This document shows positions 1 through 9,301 of a DNA stretch of 18,834 nt, one piece after another; position 1 is the stretch's first letter, and every line of letters starts with the position of its first letter. The stretch is from Arenibacter sp965652575 (GTDB taxonomy: Bacteria > Bacteroidota > Bacteroidia > Flavobacteriales > Flavobacteriaceae), in contig CBFGWQ010000057.1 of assembly GCA_965652575.1 (NCBI GenBank), positions 1 through 18,834 of the forward strand, in the 5' to 3' direction. A program made the position numbers and the translations under genes. Under the pieces are notes generated by a model. That model saw only the letters and a program-made list of their open reading frames with translations, did no database searches and was not told the origin of the DNA.

Positions 1-2835
1 ATGAAATTCAAAGTTTTAATTCTACCCATTATACTTCTGCTCATTTGTTCTTGTAAAAAAGAACTAACGAAGGAAATAGACCTGTCCGGTTCTTGGCATT
101 TTCAAATTGATTCATTGGACCAGGGCATAAAGACAGCATGGTATAAAAAAAAATTGTCCGATACGGTAAGGCTCCCAGGTTCTATGGCCGAAAATGGAAA
201 AGGAAATGATATCGCCGTTAATAGCCAATGGACAGGTTCTATCTGGGACAGTGCCTATTTCAAAAGCGAAAAGTATGCCCCTTACAGAAAGGAGGGCAAT
301 ATAAAAGTTCCTTTTTGGCTTCAACCCAAAAAACATTACATAGGGGCTGCATGGTATCAAAAGGAAATAACAATTCCTGAGGATTGGGAGCAAAAACGTA
401 TAGTACTACATTTGGAAAGACCCCATTGGGAGACGCAATTGTGGCTGGACGATAAACATTTAGGTATGGCAAATGCCTTGGGAACGCCCCATCAATATAT
501 ACTTACCGATTATTTAAAACCGGGCAAACATCTCATCACCATTAGGGTGGACAATCGGGTGAAGGAGATCGATCCCGGCAAAAATTCACATAGTATCTCC
601 GACCATACCCAGACCAATTGGAATGGTATTGTAGGTCATCTTCGTTTAGAATCGACACCATTGGTCACTTATGGCGTTATCCAACTTTACCCCGATGTAT
701 CCTCCAACAAAGTAGTTATCAAAGGAAATTTAATAAATGATTCGGGAAAATCACAAACTGCCCGGATGTCCATAATGGCCATAGGTCCGGATAATACTGC
801 CTTGCCCATAGTAAAAAAAGAGATCGAGGTAGGGACCTCCAAGAATTTTGAGCTGGACTATCCTATGGGAAACGATCCTGAACTTTGGGATGAGTTCAAT
901 CCAAACCTCTACACAATGGTGTTTGAATTGCAATCTCCAGTCGGTGTCCAGAAAAAAGAGATACGTTTTGGCATGCGCAATTTCAGGGTTGAAGGCAAGC
1001 ACTTCACCATTAATGACCGTCCGGTCTATTTAAGGGGAACCTTGGAGTGTGCCATATTCCCTAAAACAGGATACCCGCCTACGGATATGGAATCATGGAA
1101 ACGCATACTTAATATCTGCAAGGCCCACGGTCTTAACCATATGCGATTTCATTCTTGGTGCCCTCCAAAGGCAGCCTTTGATGCGGCAGACGAACTGGGT
1201 GTTTACTTACAGGTGGAAGCCTCTAGTTGGGCAAACCAAGGCTCGGCCATTGGGAATGGAAAGCCTATAGACAAATGGCTGTATAAAGAGGCCGATGCTA
1301 TATTGAACACCTACGGCAATCACCCCTCTTTTGTAATGATGGCCTATGGTAACGAACCTGGAGGGGATAACCAGAAAGCCTATCTGACCAAGTTTATAGA
1401 CCATTTTAGGAGCAAGGATACCAGAAGGGTCTACACCGGTGGGGCAGGTTGGCCTTATCTTAAAAATATGGATTATTATAACAACAGTGCCCCACGTATC
1501 CAAGGATGGGGACAAGAATTGGAAAGTATCATCAATAAAGAACCACCACAGACCCAATTCGATTTCAATGCAATCATTGATACGATACCCATGCCCTATG
1601 TTAGCCATGAAATTGGACAGTGGTGCGTTTATCCCAATTTTAAGGAAATTGAAAAGTATGACGGAGTGCTCAAAGCACGCAATTTTGAGATTTTTAAAGA
1701 GACCTTGGAAGATAATCACTTGGGCCATTTGGCCGATAGCCTGCTATTGGCCTCGGGCAAATTGCAGGCCCTTTGTTACAAGGCCGATATAGAGGCGGCT
1801 TTGCGAACCAAGGATTTTGCGGGTTTTCAACTTTTGGACCTACATGATTTTCCTGGTCAGGGTACGGCCTTGGTAGGTGTTTTAGATGCCTTTTGGGATG
1901 AAAAGGGGTATATTACACCGCAAGAATACCGCCGGTTCTGTAGCGAGACCGTACCTCTGGCCAGACTTGACAAACGTATATTTCTGAACAACGAAACCCT
2001 AAATGCCTACATTGAGGTTGCCCATTATGGGGAAAAGCCTCTAAACGATATTGTCCCAACTTGGGAGCTTTCCGATAAAAATGGGGTATTGTTCGCCAAA
2101 GGAGATTTGCCCAAAACAAACATTCCCATAGGAAACGGATTTAAACTGGGCGGGATTTCTGTGGATTTGAATAAATCCGAAAACGCTCAAAAATTAATTT
2201 TAACGGTTAGTGTGGGGGAACACAAAAACAGTTGGGACATCTGGGTCTATCCTTCCCAAAATGAACCTATCGCCAAGGCAGACCAAATAATGGTGTCCCA
2301 AAAATTTGATGGGCGCACCATCAACTACCTCAAAAATGGGGGCAAGGTACTGCTGAACATTACCAAAGGTGATGTAGCGCCAAAAAAAGGCGGTGATATT
2401 GGAGTGGGCTTCTCCAGTATTTTTTGGAATACATCGTGGACCAGAGGTCAAAAACCCCATACCTTGGGCATCCTTACAAATCCGGAACATCCTGCCTTGG
2501 CAGAATTCCCGACCGAATATCATAGTAACTGGCAATGGTGGGACGCAATGAGCCACTCCAATGCCATGGTTTTGGATGAATTTACCCCGGACTTGCAGCC
2601 GATTGTCCGGATTATAGATGATTGGTTTGAAAATAGAAGGACCGCTTTGATCTTCGAAGTCAAAATCGGGAATGGCAAATTATTGGTGTCGGGTATCGAT
2701 TTACATACCAATTTGGAAAAAAGGCCGGAAGCCCGTCAGTTATTGTACAGTTTAAAAAAATATATAGGCAGTGACAAATTTGATCCGAAGATCACCATGG
2801 AATCCGATAATATAAAAAGTTTGTTCACCTATTAA
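1..2835 (+). CDS. Glycoside hydrolase family 2 lipoprotein (beta-galactosidase/glucuronidase-like)
   Basis: This is a probable exported exo-acting glycosidase of 944 aa. The N-terminus is a lipoprotein signal with lipobox ICSC (Cys18), so the protein is likely anchored in the envelope. Domain order follows GH2: a jelly-roll sugar-binding domain (about residues 85-220, containing GAAWYQKEI), an Ig-like domain (about 225-325), then the TIM barrel from about 330. The GH2 acid/base motif is visible as GNEPGG, with Asn451-Glu452. The probable nucleophile is Glu537 in VSHEIGQW. A C-terminal accessory domain ends with a KLLVSGIDL-type segment common in Bacteroidota GH2 proteins. Substrate cannot be assigned; several GH2 activities remain possible. 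The ATG is the first base of the window, so an upstream start cannot be excluded, but the signal peptide directly after it supports this start. The DUF5107-TPR gene follows 58 bp downstream. Confidence 0.9.
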   Translation: MKFKVLILPIILLLICSCKKELTKEIDLSGSWHFQIDSLDQGIKTAWYKKKLSDTVRLPGSMAENGKGNDIAVNSQWTGSIWDSAYFKSEKYAPYRKEGNIKVPFWLQPKKHYIGAAWYQKEITIPEDWEQKRIVLHLERPHWETQLWLDDKHLGMANALGTPHQYILTDYLKPGKHLITIRVDNRVKEIDPGKNSHSISDHTQTNWNGIVGHLRLESTPLVTYGVIQLYPDVSSNKVVIKGNLINDSGKSQTARMSIMAIGPDNTALPIVKKEIEVGTSKNFELDYPMGNDPELWDEFNPNLYTMVFELQSPVGVQKKEIRFGMRNFRVEGKHFTINDRPVYLRGTLECAIFPKTGYPPTDMESWKRILNICKAHGLNHMRFHSWCPPKAAFDAADELGVYLQVEASSWANQGSAIGNGKPIDKWLYKEADAILNTYGNHPSFVMMAYGNEPGGDNQKAYLTKFIDHFRSKDTRRVYTGGAGWPYLKNMDYYNNSAPRIQGWGQELESIINKEPPQTQFDFNAIIDTIPMPYVSHEIGQWCVYPNFKEIEKYDGVLKARNFEIFKETLEDNHLGHLADSLLLASGKLQALCYKADIEAALRTKDFAGFQLLDLHDFPGQGTALVGVLDAFWDEKGYITPQEYRRFCSETVPLARLDKRIFLNNETLNAYIEVAHYGEKPLNDIVPTWELSDKNGVLFAKGDLPKTNIPIGNGFKLGGISVDLNKSENAQKLILTVSVGEHKNSWDIWVYPSQNEPIAKADQIMVSQKFDGRTINYLKNGGKVLLNITKGDVAPKKGGDIGVGFSSIFWNTSWTRGQKPHTLGILTNPEHPALAEFPTEYHSNWQWWDAMSHSNAMVLDEFTPDLQPIVRIIDDWFENRRTALIFEVKIGNGKLLVSGIDLHTNLEKRPEARQLLYSLKKYIGSDKFDPKITMESDNIKSLFTY

Positions 2836-2893
2836 AAAAGATGTTTTAATGCTTTGACAATACGATGAGTGTCAAGCTAAATGAATTGCACAT

Positions 2894-5800
2894 ATGAGTA
2901 CGGTAAAAGCTTGGGAAGAGAAAGTTGTAATTCCTACCTACGAAGTGGGTGAACCTGAAAAATACCCCGTTTTTTTGGAGAAACGTGTTTATCAGGCCAG
3001 TAGTGGGGCAGTTTATCCGCATCCAGTGGTTGAGCATATCAGTGACGAAAAAATAGATAAGGTATGGGATGTGGTCTTTCTTGAAAACCATTACATAAAA
3101 ATTATGATATTGCCGGCCCTGGGCGGAAGGATTCAGATGGCCTATGACAAAATACGGGAACGTCATTTTGTCTATTACAACCATGTTATAAAACCCGCAT
3201 TGGTAGGTCTTACCGGCCCTTGGATCTCAGGGGGTATAGAATTCAACTGGCCACAGCACCATAGACCAAGCACTTATGACCCGGTGGACTTTTCCATAGA
3301 GGAAAATGAAGACGGGAGCAAGACGGTCTGGGTAAGTGAAGTAGAACGCATGTTCCGTACCAAGGGCATGGCCGGTTTCACCTTACATCCGGACAAGGCC
3401 TATTTGGAGATAAGAGGACAATTATATAACCGAACCCCGCATCCACAAACGTTTTTATGGTGGGCAAACCCTGCTGTTGCAGTCAACGACCATTACCAAT
3501 CTGTTTTTCCGCCCGATGTAAATGCCGTATTTGACCATGGAAAAAGGGATGTCTCCGAATTCCCTATTGCCAAAGGAAAATACTATAAGGTAGATTACTC
3601 ACCAGGTACCGATATTTCCCGTTATAAAAACATCCCGGTACCCACATCCTATATGGCCATAACTTCCGAGTATGATTTTGTAGGGGGTTACGAAAACGAT
3701 ACCAAAGGCGGATTGTTGCATATAGCCGACCATCATGTCTCCCCAGGTAAAAAACAATGGACCTGGGGCAATGGTGATTTTGGACAGGCCTGGGATAGGA
3801 ACCTTACGGATACAGGTGGTCCCTACATAGAATTGATGTGCGGTGTATATACGGATAACCAACCCGATTTTTCATGGCTACACCCCTATGAGGAAAAGAG
3901 CTTTACACAGTATTTTATGCCCTATTACAATGTAGGTGTAGTCAAGAATGCAACCAAGGAAGCGCTGTTGAACCTCGAATTGAAAGCAGGACAGGTTACC
4001 ATTAAAATCCATGTAACTTCGGTCTATCCGGACTGTACTGTACAACTATCACATTTCAAAAAATGGCTTTTAAATGAAAAAGTAAGCTTATCTCCAAAAG
4101 ATGGGTTCGAAAAAAGCTTATCTGCCGATAAGGCTGTATATGAAGATTTAACCGCTACACTAAAGGACCAAAATGGCAACATTTTGGTGTCCTGGTCACC
4201 AAAGGACCGTACCCAACAAGAAATACCGGAACCCGCCAAGGCGGCAAAACAGCCCGGGGAGATAAAAAGTGTAGAGCAACTATATCTAAGAGGACTGCAC
4301 CTGGAACAATACCGCCATGCCACCTATGACCCCACGGCATACTATTTAGAGGCACTCTCAAGGGAACCCAATGATATACGAAACAATAATGCCATGGGCC
4401 TTTGGAACCTAAAACGGGGACAATTTAAAAAAGCGCTCCCCTATTTTGACAGGGCTATTGCAACCTTAACGCAACACAACCCCAATCCCTATGATGGCGA
4501 ACCCTATTTCAACAAAGGGCTGGCCCTAAAGTATATGGGTAAAAATGATAAAGCATATGATGCTTTCTTTAAAGCTTGCTGGAATGCCGCATGGCAGGAT
4601 GCCGCTTATTTTAACCTTGCCCAGATAGATTGTGGGAAAGGAAATTTGGCAAGGGCCCTGGAAATGACGGACAGGGCATTGATCAAAAACTGGCACAATC
4701 ACAAAGCACGACATTTAAAGATCATATTACTCAGGAAAATGAACAGAAGGGATGAAGCAAAACAATGGATTACAGCTTCTTTGACCATTGATCGTTTCAA
4801 TTTTGGGGCACTATATGAAAAATATATACTAAGTGGGGAAAATAAAGATTTGGTATCCTTTAAGGAACTGTTGCGAGACTATGTACACAATTACATAGAA
4901 TTCTCATTGGATTATGCGCAGGCAGGATGCTTTGGGGAAGCCATTGCCCTAATGAAGGTCTTTACCGATGGAAAAGACCATATATACCCAATGGCAGCGT
5001 ATTGCCTGGGATGGTATTATGAACAAAATAATAATGTTTCGGCAGCAAAACAACACTATAATTTAGCACAAAGCATGCCGTCAGATTACTGTTTCCCCAA
5101 TCGACTGGAAGAAGTACTTGCATTAAAAGCCGCCATGGCAATGAATCCGGAAGATTCCAATGCGCCATACTACCTGGGAAATTTTTGGTATGCGGGCAGA
5201 CAATACGAAAATGCAAAGGAGTGTTGGGAAAGATCCTTAAAACAAAATGGCGAAAATCCCATTTGCCTGCGGAACCTCGCCCTTTTATATTTCAACAAGA
5301 CAGGCCAAAAAGAGTTGGCACGCAAATATTTGGAGCAGGCATTTGAACTGGACTCCAAGAATGCACGCTTGCTTATGGAGTTGGATCAACTATATAAAAA
5401 AATCAATGTCCAAAAAAATGAGCGGCTCCAGCTTCTTGAAAGGAATATGGATTTGACCAACTCCCGAGACGACCTTTATTTGGAACGACTGGCACTGTAC
5501 AATTTTATGGGCAACTATGAAAAGGCCCTGACATTATTGAAACTAAGACAGTTCCATCCCTGGGAAGGCGGTGAAGGCAAAGTTCCCTTTCAATATATTA
5601 CCATTCATGTGGAACTGGCGAAACAAATGCTGCAATCAGGGGATGCAAAAAAAGCTATTGAGCATTTAGAGGCCGCCCAGAACTATCCACATAATCTGGG
5701 AGAGGGAAAATTGTTCGGTTCCCAGGAAAATGATGTTTTCTATTGGTTGGGATGTGCCTATGAAAAATTGGGAAAAACCATCATGGCCAAAGAAAATTGG

Positions 5801-6214
5801 GAAAGAACGTCCCGAGGACATAGCGACCCAAGTCCTGCCCTGTTCTATAACGACCAACAGCCGGACAAAATCTTTTACCAAGGCTTGGCGCTATTAAAAC
5901 TAGGCAACAAAAAAGAGGCTGAAAAACGATTCCTAAACCTGATCGCCTACGGTGAAGAGCATATGGACAATGATGTAAAATTGGATTATTTTGCAGTATC
6001 CTTACCCGATCTACTGATCTGGGACGAAGATTTGAACATCAGGAACAAAATTCATTGTGGATATTTAATAGGTCTTGGAGAACTGGGACTGGGAAATACC
6101 GAAAAGGCCATTTCTGCTTTTAAAAAAGTCCTGGACAAGGACAACTACCATTTACCGGCCTTTATCCATTTAAATATGGCAAAAAAATGGAATCGGCAAT
6201 ATCAAAATATTTAA
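2894..6214 (+). CDS. DUF5107 (mutarotase-like) protein with long tetratricopeptide array
   Basis: This is a protein of 1106 aa without a signal peptide, so probably cytoplasmic. Residues of about 25-350 match the DUF5107 family: LPALGGRI at about 73-80 is the galactose-mutarotase-type strand motif, and GIEFNWPQHHRP follows at about 114-125. DUF5107 belongs to the galactose mutarotase-like fold, which suggests binding or conversion of a sugar or oligosaccharide; the catalytic activity is not known to me. From about residue 460 to the end the chain is a TPR superhelix (for example NAMGLWNLKRGQFKKALPYF and repeated A-Y/F-x-x-G patterns). It lies 58 bp behind the GH2 gene with no terminator between them, so the two are probably co-transcribed. 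An upstream ATG at 2865 opens only a 10-codon reading frame, so the start at 2894 is preferred. Function beyond carbohydrate metabolism is inference. Confidence 0.85.
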   Translation: MSTVKAWEEKVVIPTYEVGEPEKYPVFLEKRVYQASSGAVYPHPVVEHISDEKIDKVWDVVFLENHYIKIMILPALGGRIQMAYDKIRERHFVYYNHVIKPALVGLTGPWISGGIEFNWPQHHRPSTYDPVDFSIEENEDGSKTVWVSEVERMFRTKGMAGFTLHPDKAYLEIRGQLYNRTPHPQTFLWWANPAVAVNDHYQSVFPPDVNAVFDHGKRDVSEFPIAKGKYYKVDYSPGTDISRYKNIPVPTSYMAITSEYDFVGGYENDTKGGLLHIADHHVSPGKKQWTWGNGDFGQAWDRNLTDTGGPYIELMCGVYTDNQPDFSWLHPYEEKSFTQYFMPYYNVGVVKNATKEALLNLELKAGQVTIKIHVTSVYPDCTVQLSHFKKWLLNEKVSLSPKDGFEKSLSADKAVYEDLTATLKDQNGNILVSWSPKDRTQQEIPEPAKAAKQPGEIKSVEQLYLRGLHLEQYRHATYDPTAYYLEALSREPNDIRNNNAMGLWNLKRGQFKKALPYFDRAIATLTQHNPNPYDGEPYFNKGLALKYMGKNDKAYDAFFKACWNAAWQDAAYFNLAQIDCGKGNLARALEMTDRALIKNWHNHKARHLKIILLRKMNRRDEAKQWITASLTIDRFNFGALYEKYILSGENKDLVSFKELLRDYVHNYIEFSLDYAQAGCFGEAIALMKVFTDGKDHIYPMAAYCLGWYYEQNNNVSAAKQHYNLAQSMPSDYCFPNRLEEVLALKAAMAMNPEDSNAPYYLGNFWYAGRQYENAKECWERSLKQNGENPICLRNLALLYFNKTGQKELARKYLEQAFELDSKNARLLMELDQLYKKINVQKNERLQLLERNMDLTNSRDDLYLERLALYNFMGNYEKALTLLKLRQFHPWEGGEGKVPFQYITIHVELAKQMLQSGDAKKAIEHLEAAQNYPHNLGEGKLFGSQENDVFYWLGCAYEKLGKTIMAKENWERTSRGHSDPSPALFYNDQQPDKIFYQGLALLKLGNKKEAEKRFLNLIAYGEEHMDNDVKLDYFAVSLPDLLIWDEDLNIRNKIHCGYLIGLGELGLGNTEKAISAFKKVLDKDNYHLPAFIHLNMAKKWNRQYQNI

Positions 6215-6232
6215 AGGATGGGGTTTACCTGA

Positions 6233-6254
6233 ATTCAAAAGTCCCTTTTTGAAT
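6233..6254 (+). terminator. Weak hairpin, possible terminator of the DUF5107 gene
   Basis: ATTCAAAA (6233-6240) pairs with TTTTGAAT (6247-6254) around a 6-nt loop, 18 bp after the TAA of the DUF5107-TPR gene. The stem is A/T-dominated and has no following T tract, so it may be a poor terminator or only a 3'-end structure. Confidence 0.3.
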
Positions 6255-6354
6255 ATGAACTCGTCTTGGGTTCTATAAATATTATTAAACAATATAATAC
6301 ATATATACTGCAAAATTGTCCATAGCTTTATATAATTATTCTTATTATTATTGA

Positions 6355-6373
6355 TGTTTTATTCAATAAAACA
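6355..6373. promoter_or_regulatory. Perfect 19-nt palindrome, candidate operator
   Basis: TGTTTTATT and AATAAAACA form two perfectly complementary 9-nt arms around a single C (TGTTTTATTCAATAAAACA). A one-base centre cannot form an efficient RNA loop, so a dimeric DNA-binding protein site is more plausible than a terminator. It lies 188 bp before the start of the PSCyt1-DUF1549-DUF1553 gene. The cognate regulator is not in this window. Confidence 0.4.
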
Positions 6374-6440
6374 AAAAAGTATGAAATGGGCATAAACTTT
6401 TTTAAGCATACCATACCGATATGATTAAAATAAGTTTCTG

Positions 6441-6461
6441 CGAAACCGAAAGGTTCACGAA
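6441..6461. repeat. Copy A of a short dispersed repeat
   Basis: The element reads CGAAACCG, then AA, then AGGTTCACGAA. It contains AACC/GGTT arms around GAAA. A near-identical copy is at 18676-18695 and a diverged one at 18615-18641, all in non-coding DNA. This pattern suggests a dispersed genomic repeat family, although three copies over 12 kb are thin evidence. Confidence 0.45.
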
Positions 6462-6560
6462 CACAAAAAAATAATATATGGTGAGTAAAACGAAGTGGTT
6501 ACATCTGTTTGTAAATTTTGTAATTACTTCTTTTTTAATCAATTATAAAATTTTAAACAG

Positions 6561-9299
6561 ATGAAAAATAAGGCATATCTATTCCTATTCATATTGGGGG
6601 CACTTGTGCTTGTTATTTCCGTTTGGACGATGCTGAAACCTTCGGATACCGTAGATTTTAGTGCCGATATAAAACCTATTCTGAACAAGAACTGCATTAC
6701 CTGCCATGGAGGCGTTAAAAAAAGTGGCGGTTTCAGTCTATTGTTCGAAAAGGAAGCCTTTGCCGATACCGAATCCGGAGAGCCCGCCATTATCCCTGGC
6801 AACGCTGCCAAAAGCTCCTTCATCCAGCGATTGACCGAGAATGATCCGGAGTTGCGCATGCCCTATAAAAAGCCAAAACTTTCAGAGGAAGAAATAGCTC
6901 TTTTGACCAAATGGGTAGACCAGGGTGCCAAATGGGGCAAACACTGGGCCTACAGTTTACCGGAAAGAGTAGACATTCCCGGGGCCGCCCAATCCGCAGG
7001 TATTTCTTCCGAAGATGGTGCAGGATTTGTCCAAAACAGCATAGACCACTTTATCTTAAGGACTTTGGAGAATAACGCCCTGGAGCCTAGTCCACCTGCC
7101 GAGCATAACGTTTTGGCACGGAGGCTATCCCTGGACATAACCGGGCTTCCCCCGGACGATTCCCTGTTCAAAGATTTTACCACTGGAAAGATCACCTATG
7201 AAAATATGGTGGACGAACTGTTGTCACGGGAGTCCTATGGTGAAAAATGGGCCAGTTGGTGGTTGGACCAGGCCAGGTACGCGGACACCAAGGGCTATGA
7301 AAAAGACTTGGGCAGGACTATGTGGCAATATAGGGACTGGGTCATAAGATCCTTGAACCGGGATATGCCCTTCGACCAGTTCACTATTGAACAATTGGCC
7401 GGGGATCTTTTGCCGGACCCTTCGGCCGATCAACTAATAGCCACCGCCTTTCATAGAAATACGATGAACAACGATGAAGGGGGTACCGAAGATGAAGAAT
7501 TCAGGGTAGCCTCCGTAATCGATAGGGTGAACACCACCTTCGAGGTATGGCAGAGCACCACCATTGGCTGTGTACAATGCCATAGCCACACCTACGACCC
7601 CTTCAAAAATAAAGAGTACTACAACCTAATGGCATTTTTCAACAACACCAGGGACGAGGACACTTCTGAGGATGAGCCCAATCTTAGATTTTACTCCAAG
7701 GAACAGCAGGGTGAAGTGGATAAGATCTATAAATGGATCGCTAAAAATGAGGATAAGGAAGTTGCCAAGGCGTATACCGATTTCCTACAATATTCCGAAC
7801 CTGTTTACCATGCCCATCTGGCCAAGAACTATACCAACGGAAATTTGGCGGACACCAAATGGCTGGCCTTGAGGGACAACGGCTCCTGCTACCTTCCCGA
7901 TGTCCATACCCAAGGTGCCGATCATATATACCTCAAATATTCCTCCGGAACAGATGGAACCAAGGTAACCATCAGAAAGGACAATTCGGATGGTGAGATA
8001 TTGGCCCAATTTACCACCAACAAAACCAAGGGAAGGGAAATCCAAAAATTCCCTTTCAAGAAGACTACCGAAAAACTAAACCTTTACATCGAGGCCGATA
8101 ACGACAGGATATCCCCAAAAAGCCCTACCAGCCATATTTCCTGGTTTGCCTTTCTTCCGGAAATAAGGACGGGGAACGATTCCGGATATTCCCAAATCGA
8201 GGACAGTTTTATGAAACTGGTCAACACGGATACCCCTACACTGCCGATCATCATAGAAAATCCCGATTACCTAAAAAGAACCACCCAGGTCTTTGAAAGG
8301 GGCAATTGGCTGATGAAGACCGACACCGTTGAACCTGCAACGCCCCAAAGCCTGAACCCTTGGAACGATGCCTGGCCAAAAAATAGGCTCGGGCTCTCCA
8401 AATGGATCGTCAGCAAGGAGAACCCGCTAACGGCCCGTACCCTTGTCAACAGGGTATGGCAGCAGATCTTTGGCCGCGGTATAGTAGCCTCTTTGGAAGA
8501 TATGGGGTCACAATCCGACCCGCCTTCCCATCCCGAACTATTGGATTGGCTGGCCTTAAGGTTCATGAACGAGCATAATTGGAGCATTAAGGCCCTGGTA
8601 AAGGATATTGTAATGAGCGGCACCTACAGGCAGAGTTCCAGAAACAACGCCAAATTATACAATTTGGATCCTGAAAATAGGCTCTATGCCCGCGGCCCAA
8701 GAATTCGTTTGGGTGCCGAACAGATTAGGGACCAGGCCCTGGCAGTGTCCGGGCTATTAAGCACCAAAATGTACGGCCCCAGTGTTATGCCGCCCCAACC
8801 CGATGGCATTTGGCAAACCGTATACAACGGTGGCAATTGGGTGGAAAGCAAAGGGGATGACAAGTATAGGAAGGCGGTATACACCTACTTAAAAAGGACC
8901 AGCCCCTACCCCTCCTTCCTAACTTTTGATGCAGGGAGCAGGGAAGTATCAACGGTACGCAGAACGGTGACCAATACCCCGTTACAGGCCTTGGTTACCC
9001 TAAACGACCCCGTATATCTGGAAACCGCCTATCATCTGGCCAAATTTATGGGCAAAAGCAACAATGTGGACAAAAGTATCAGGGATGGCTACAAAAAGGC
9101 AGTTTTGGCCGATATTACAGAGGAAGAACTAAAGGTATTAAAGGAACTATACAACAACTCCCTTACCGACTTCCGGGAAAAACCGAAAAATATCAAGGAA
9201 TTTATTCCATTTGAAACCGATACAGATGCCAATTTGGCCGCATTGACCGTAGTGGCCAATGCCATCATGAACTTGGATGGATTTTTAACAAAATCGTAG
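6561..9299 (+). CDS. PSCyt1-DUF1549-DUF1553 haem-binding envelope protein
   Basis: This 912-aa protein has one N-terminal membrane anchor (about residues 5-25) and otherwise faces the periplasm or exterior. Residues of about 30-120 form a planctomycete-type cytochrome c domain (PSCyt1) with haem motif CITCH at 45-49 and a possible distal Met in ELRMP. DUF1549 (PSCyt2) follows at about 155-360, with RRLSLDITGLPP and a second CxxCH (CVQCH, 337-341). DUF1553 (PSD1) is at about 615-880, with NPLTARTLVNRVWQQIFGRG. Between them, about 425-530, lies a beta-rich, carbohydrate-binding-module-like insert. These architectures are common in Planctomycetes and some Bacteroidota, nearly always next to DUF1501 genes, and their reaction is unknown; electron transfer during substrate oxidation is the usual guess. 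It is the first gene of the operon; DUF1501 begins 2 bp after its TAG stop. No Shine-Dalgarno is visible, as usual in this phylum. Confidence 0.9.
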   Translation: MKNKAYLFLFILGALVLVISVWTMLKPSDTVDFSADIKPILNKNCITCHGGVKKSGGFSLLFEKEAFADTESGEPAIIPGNAAKSSFIQRLTENDPELRMPYKKPKLSEEEIALLTKWVDQGAKWGKHWAYSLPERVDIPGAAQSAGISSEDGAGFVQNSIDHFILRTLENNALEPSPPAEHNVLARRLSLDITGLPPDDSLFKDFTTGKITYENMVDELLSRESYGEKWASWWLDQARYADTKGYEKDLGRTMWQYRDWVIRSLNRDMPFDQFTIEQLAGDLLPDPSADQLIATAFHRNTMNNDEGGTEDEEFRVASVIDRVNTTFEVWQSTTIGCVQCHSHTYDPFKNKEYYNLMAFFNNTRDEDTSEDEPNLRFYSKEQQGEVDKIYKWIAKNEDKEVAKAYTDFLQYSEPVYHAHLAKNYTNGNLADTKWLALRDNGSCYLPDVHTQGADHIYLKYSSGTDGTKVTIRKDNSDGEILAQFTTNKTKGREIQKFPFKKTTEKLNLYIEADNDRISPKSPTSHISWFAFLPEIRTGNDSGYSQIEDSFMKLVNTDTPTLPIIIENPDYLKRTTQVFERGNWLMKTDTVEPATPQSLNPWNDAWPKNRLGLSKWIVSKENPLTARTLVNRVWQQIFGRGIVASLEDMGSQSDPPSHPELLDWLALRFMNEHNWSIKALVKDIVMSGTYRQSSRNNAKLYNLDPENRLYARGPRIRLGAEQIRDQALAVSGLLSTKMYGPSVMPPQPDGIWQTVYNGGNWVESKGDDKYRKAVYTYLKRTSPYPSFLTFDAGSREVSTVRRTVTNTPLQALVTLNDPVYLETAYHLAKFMGKSNNVDKSIRDGYKKAVLADITEEELKVLKELYNNSLTDFREKPKNIKEFIPFETDTDANLAALTVVANAIMNLDGFLTKS

Positions 9300-9301
9300 T
9301 T

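Larger units (their letters stand above)
6215..6560. other. 346-bp non-coding spacer between the GH2/DUF5107 pair and the cytochrome operon
   Basis: No plausible gene lies here. From left to right the spacer holds a weak AT-rich hairpin just after the DUF5107 stop, a perfect 19-nt palindrome, and one copy of a short dispersed repeat. The promoter of the downstream operon should be in this spacer, but I could not find an exact Bacteroidota -33/-7 pair (TTTG and TAnnTTTG). TAAATTTTG at 6512-6520 is one base too widely spaced. Confidence 0.7.

Noticed and set aside
2865..2897. Ten-codon frame (ATG at 2865) before the DUF5107 gene, possible leader peptide
   Set aside because: It overlaps the DUF5107 start by chance-like out-of-frame reading and shows no codon run or hairpin typical of attenuation.
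6508..6520. Bacteroidota-type promoter in TTTGTAAATTTTG
   Set aside because: The -7 motif has one extra base (TAnnnTTTG) and no -33 TTTG lies at the proper distance.
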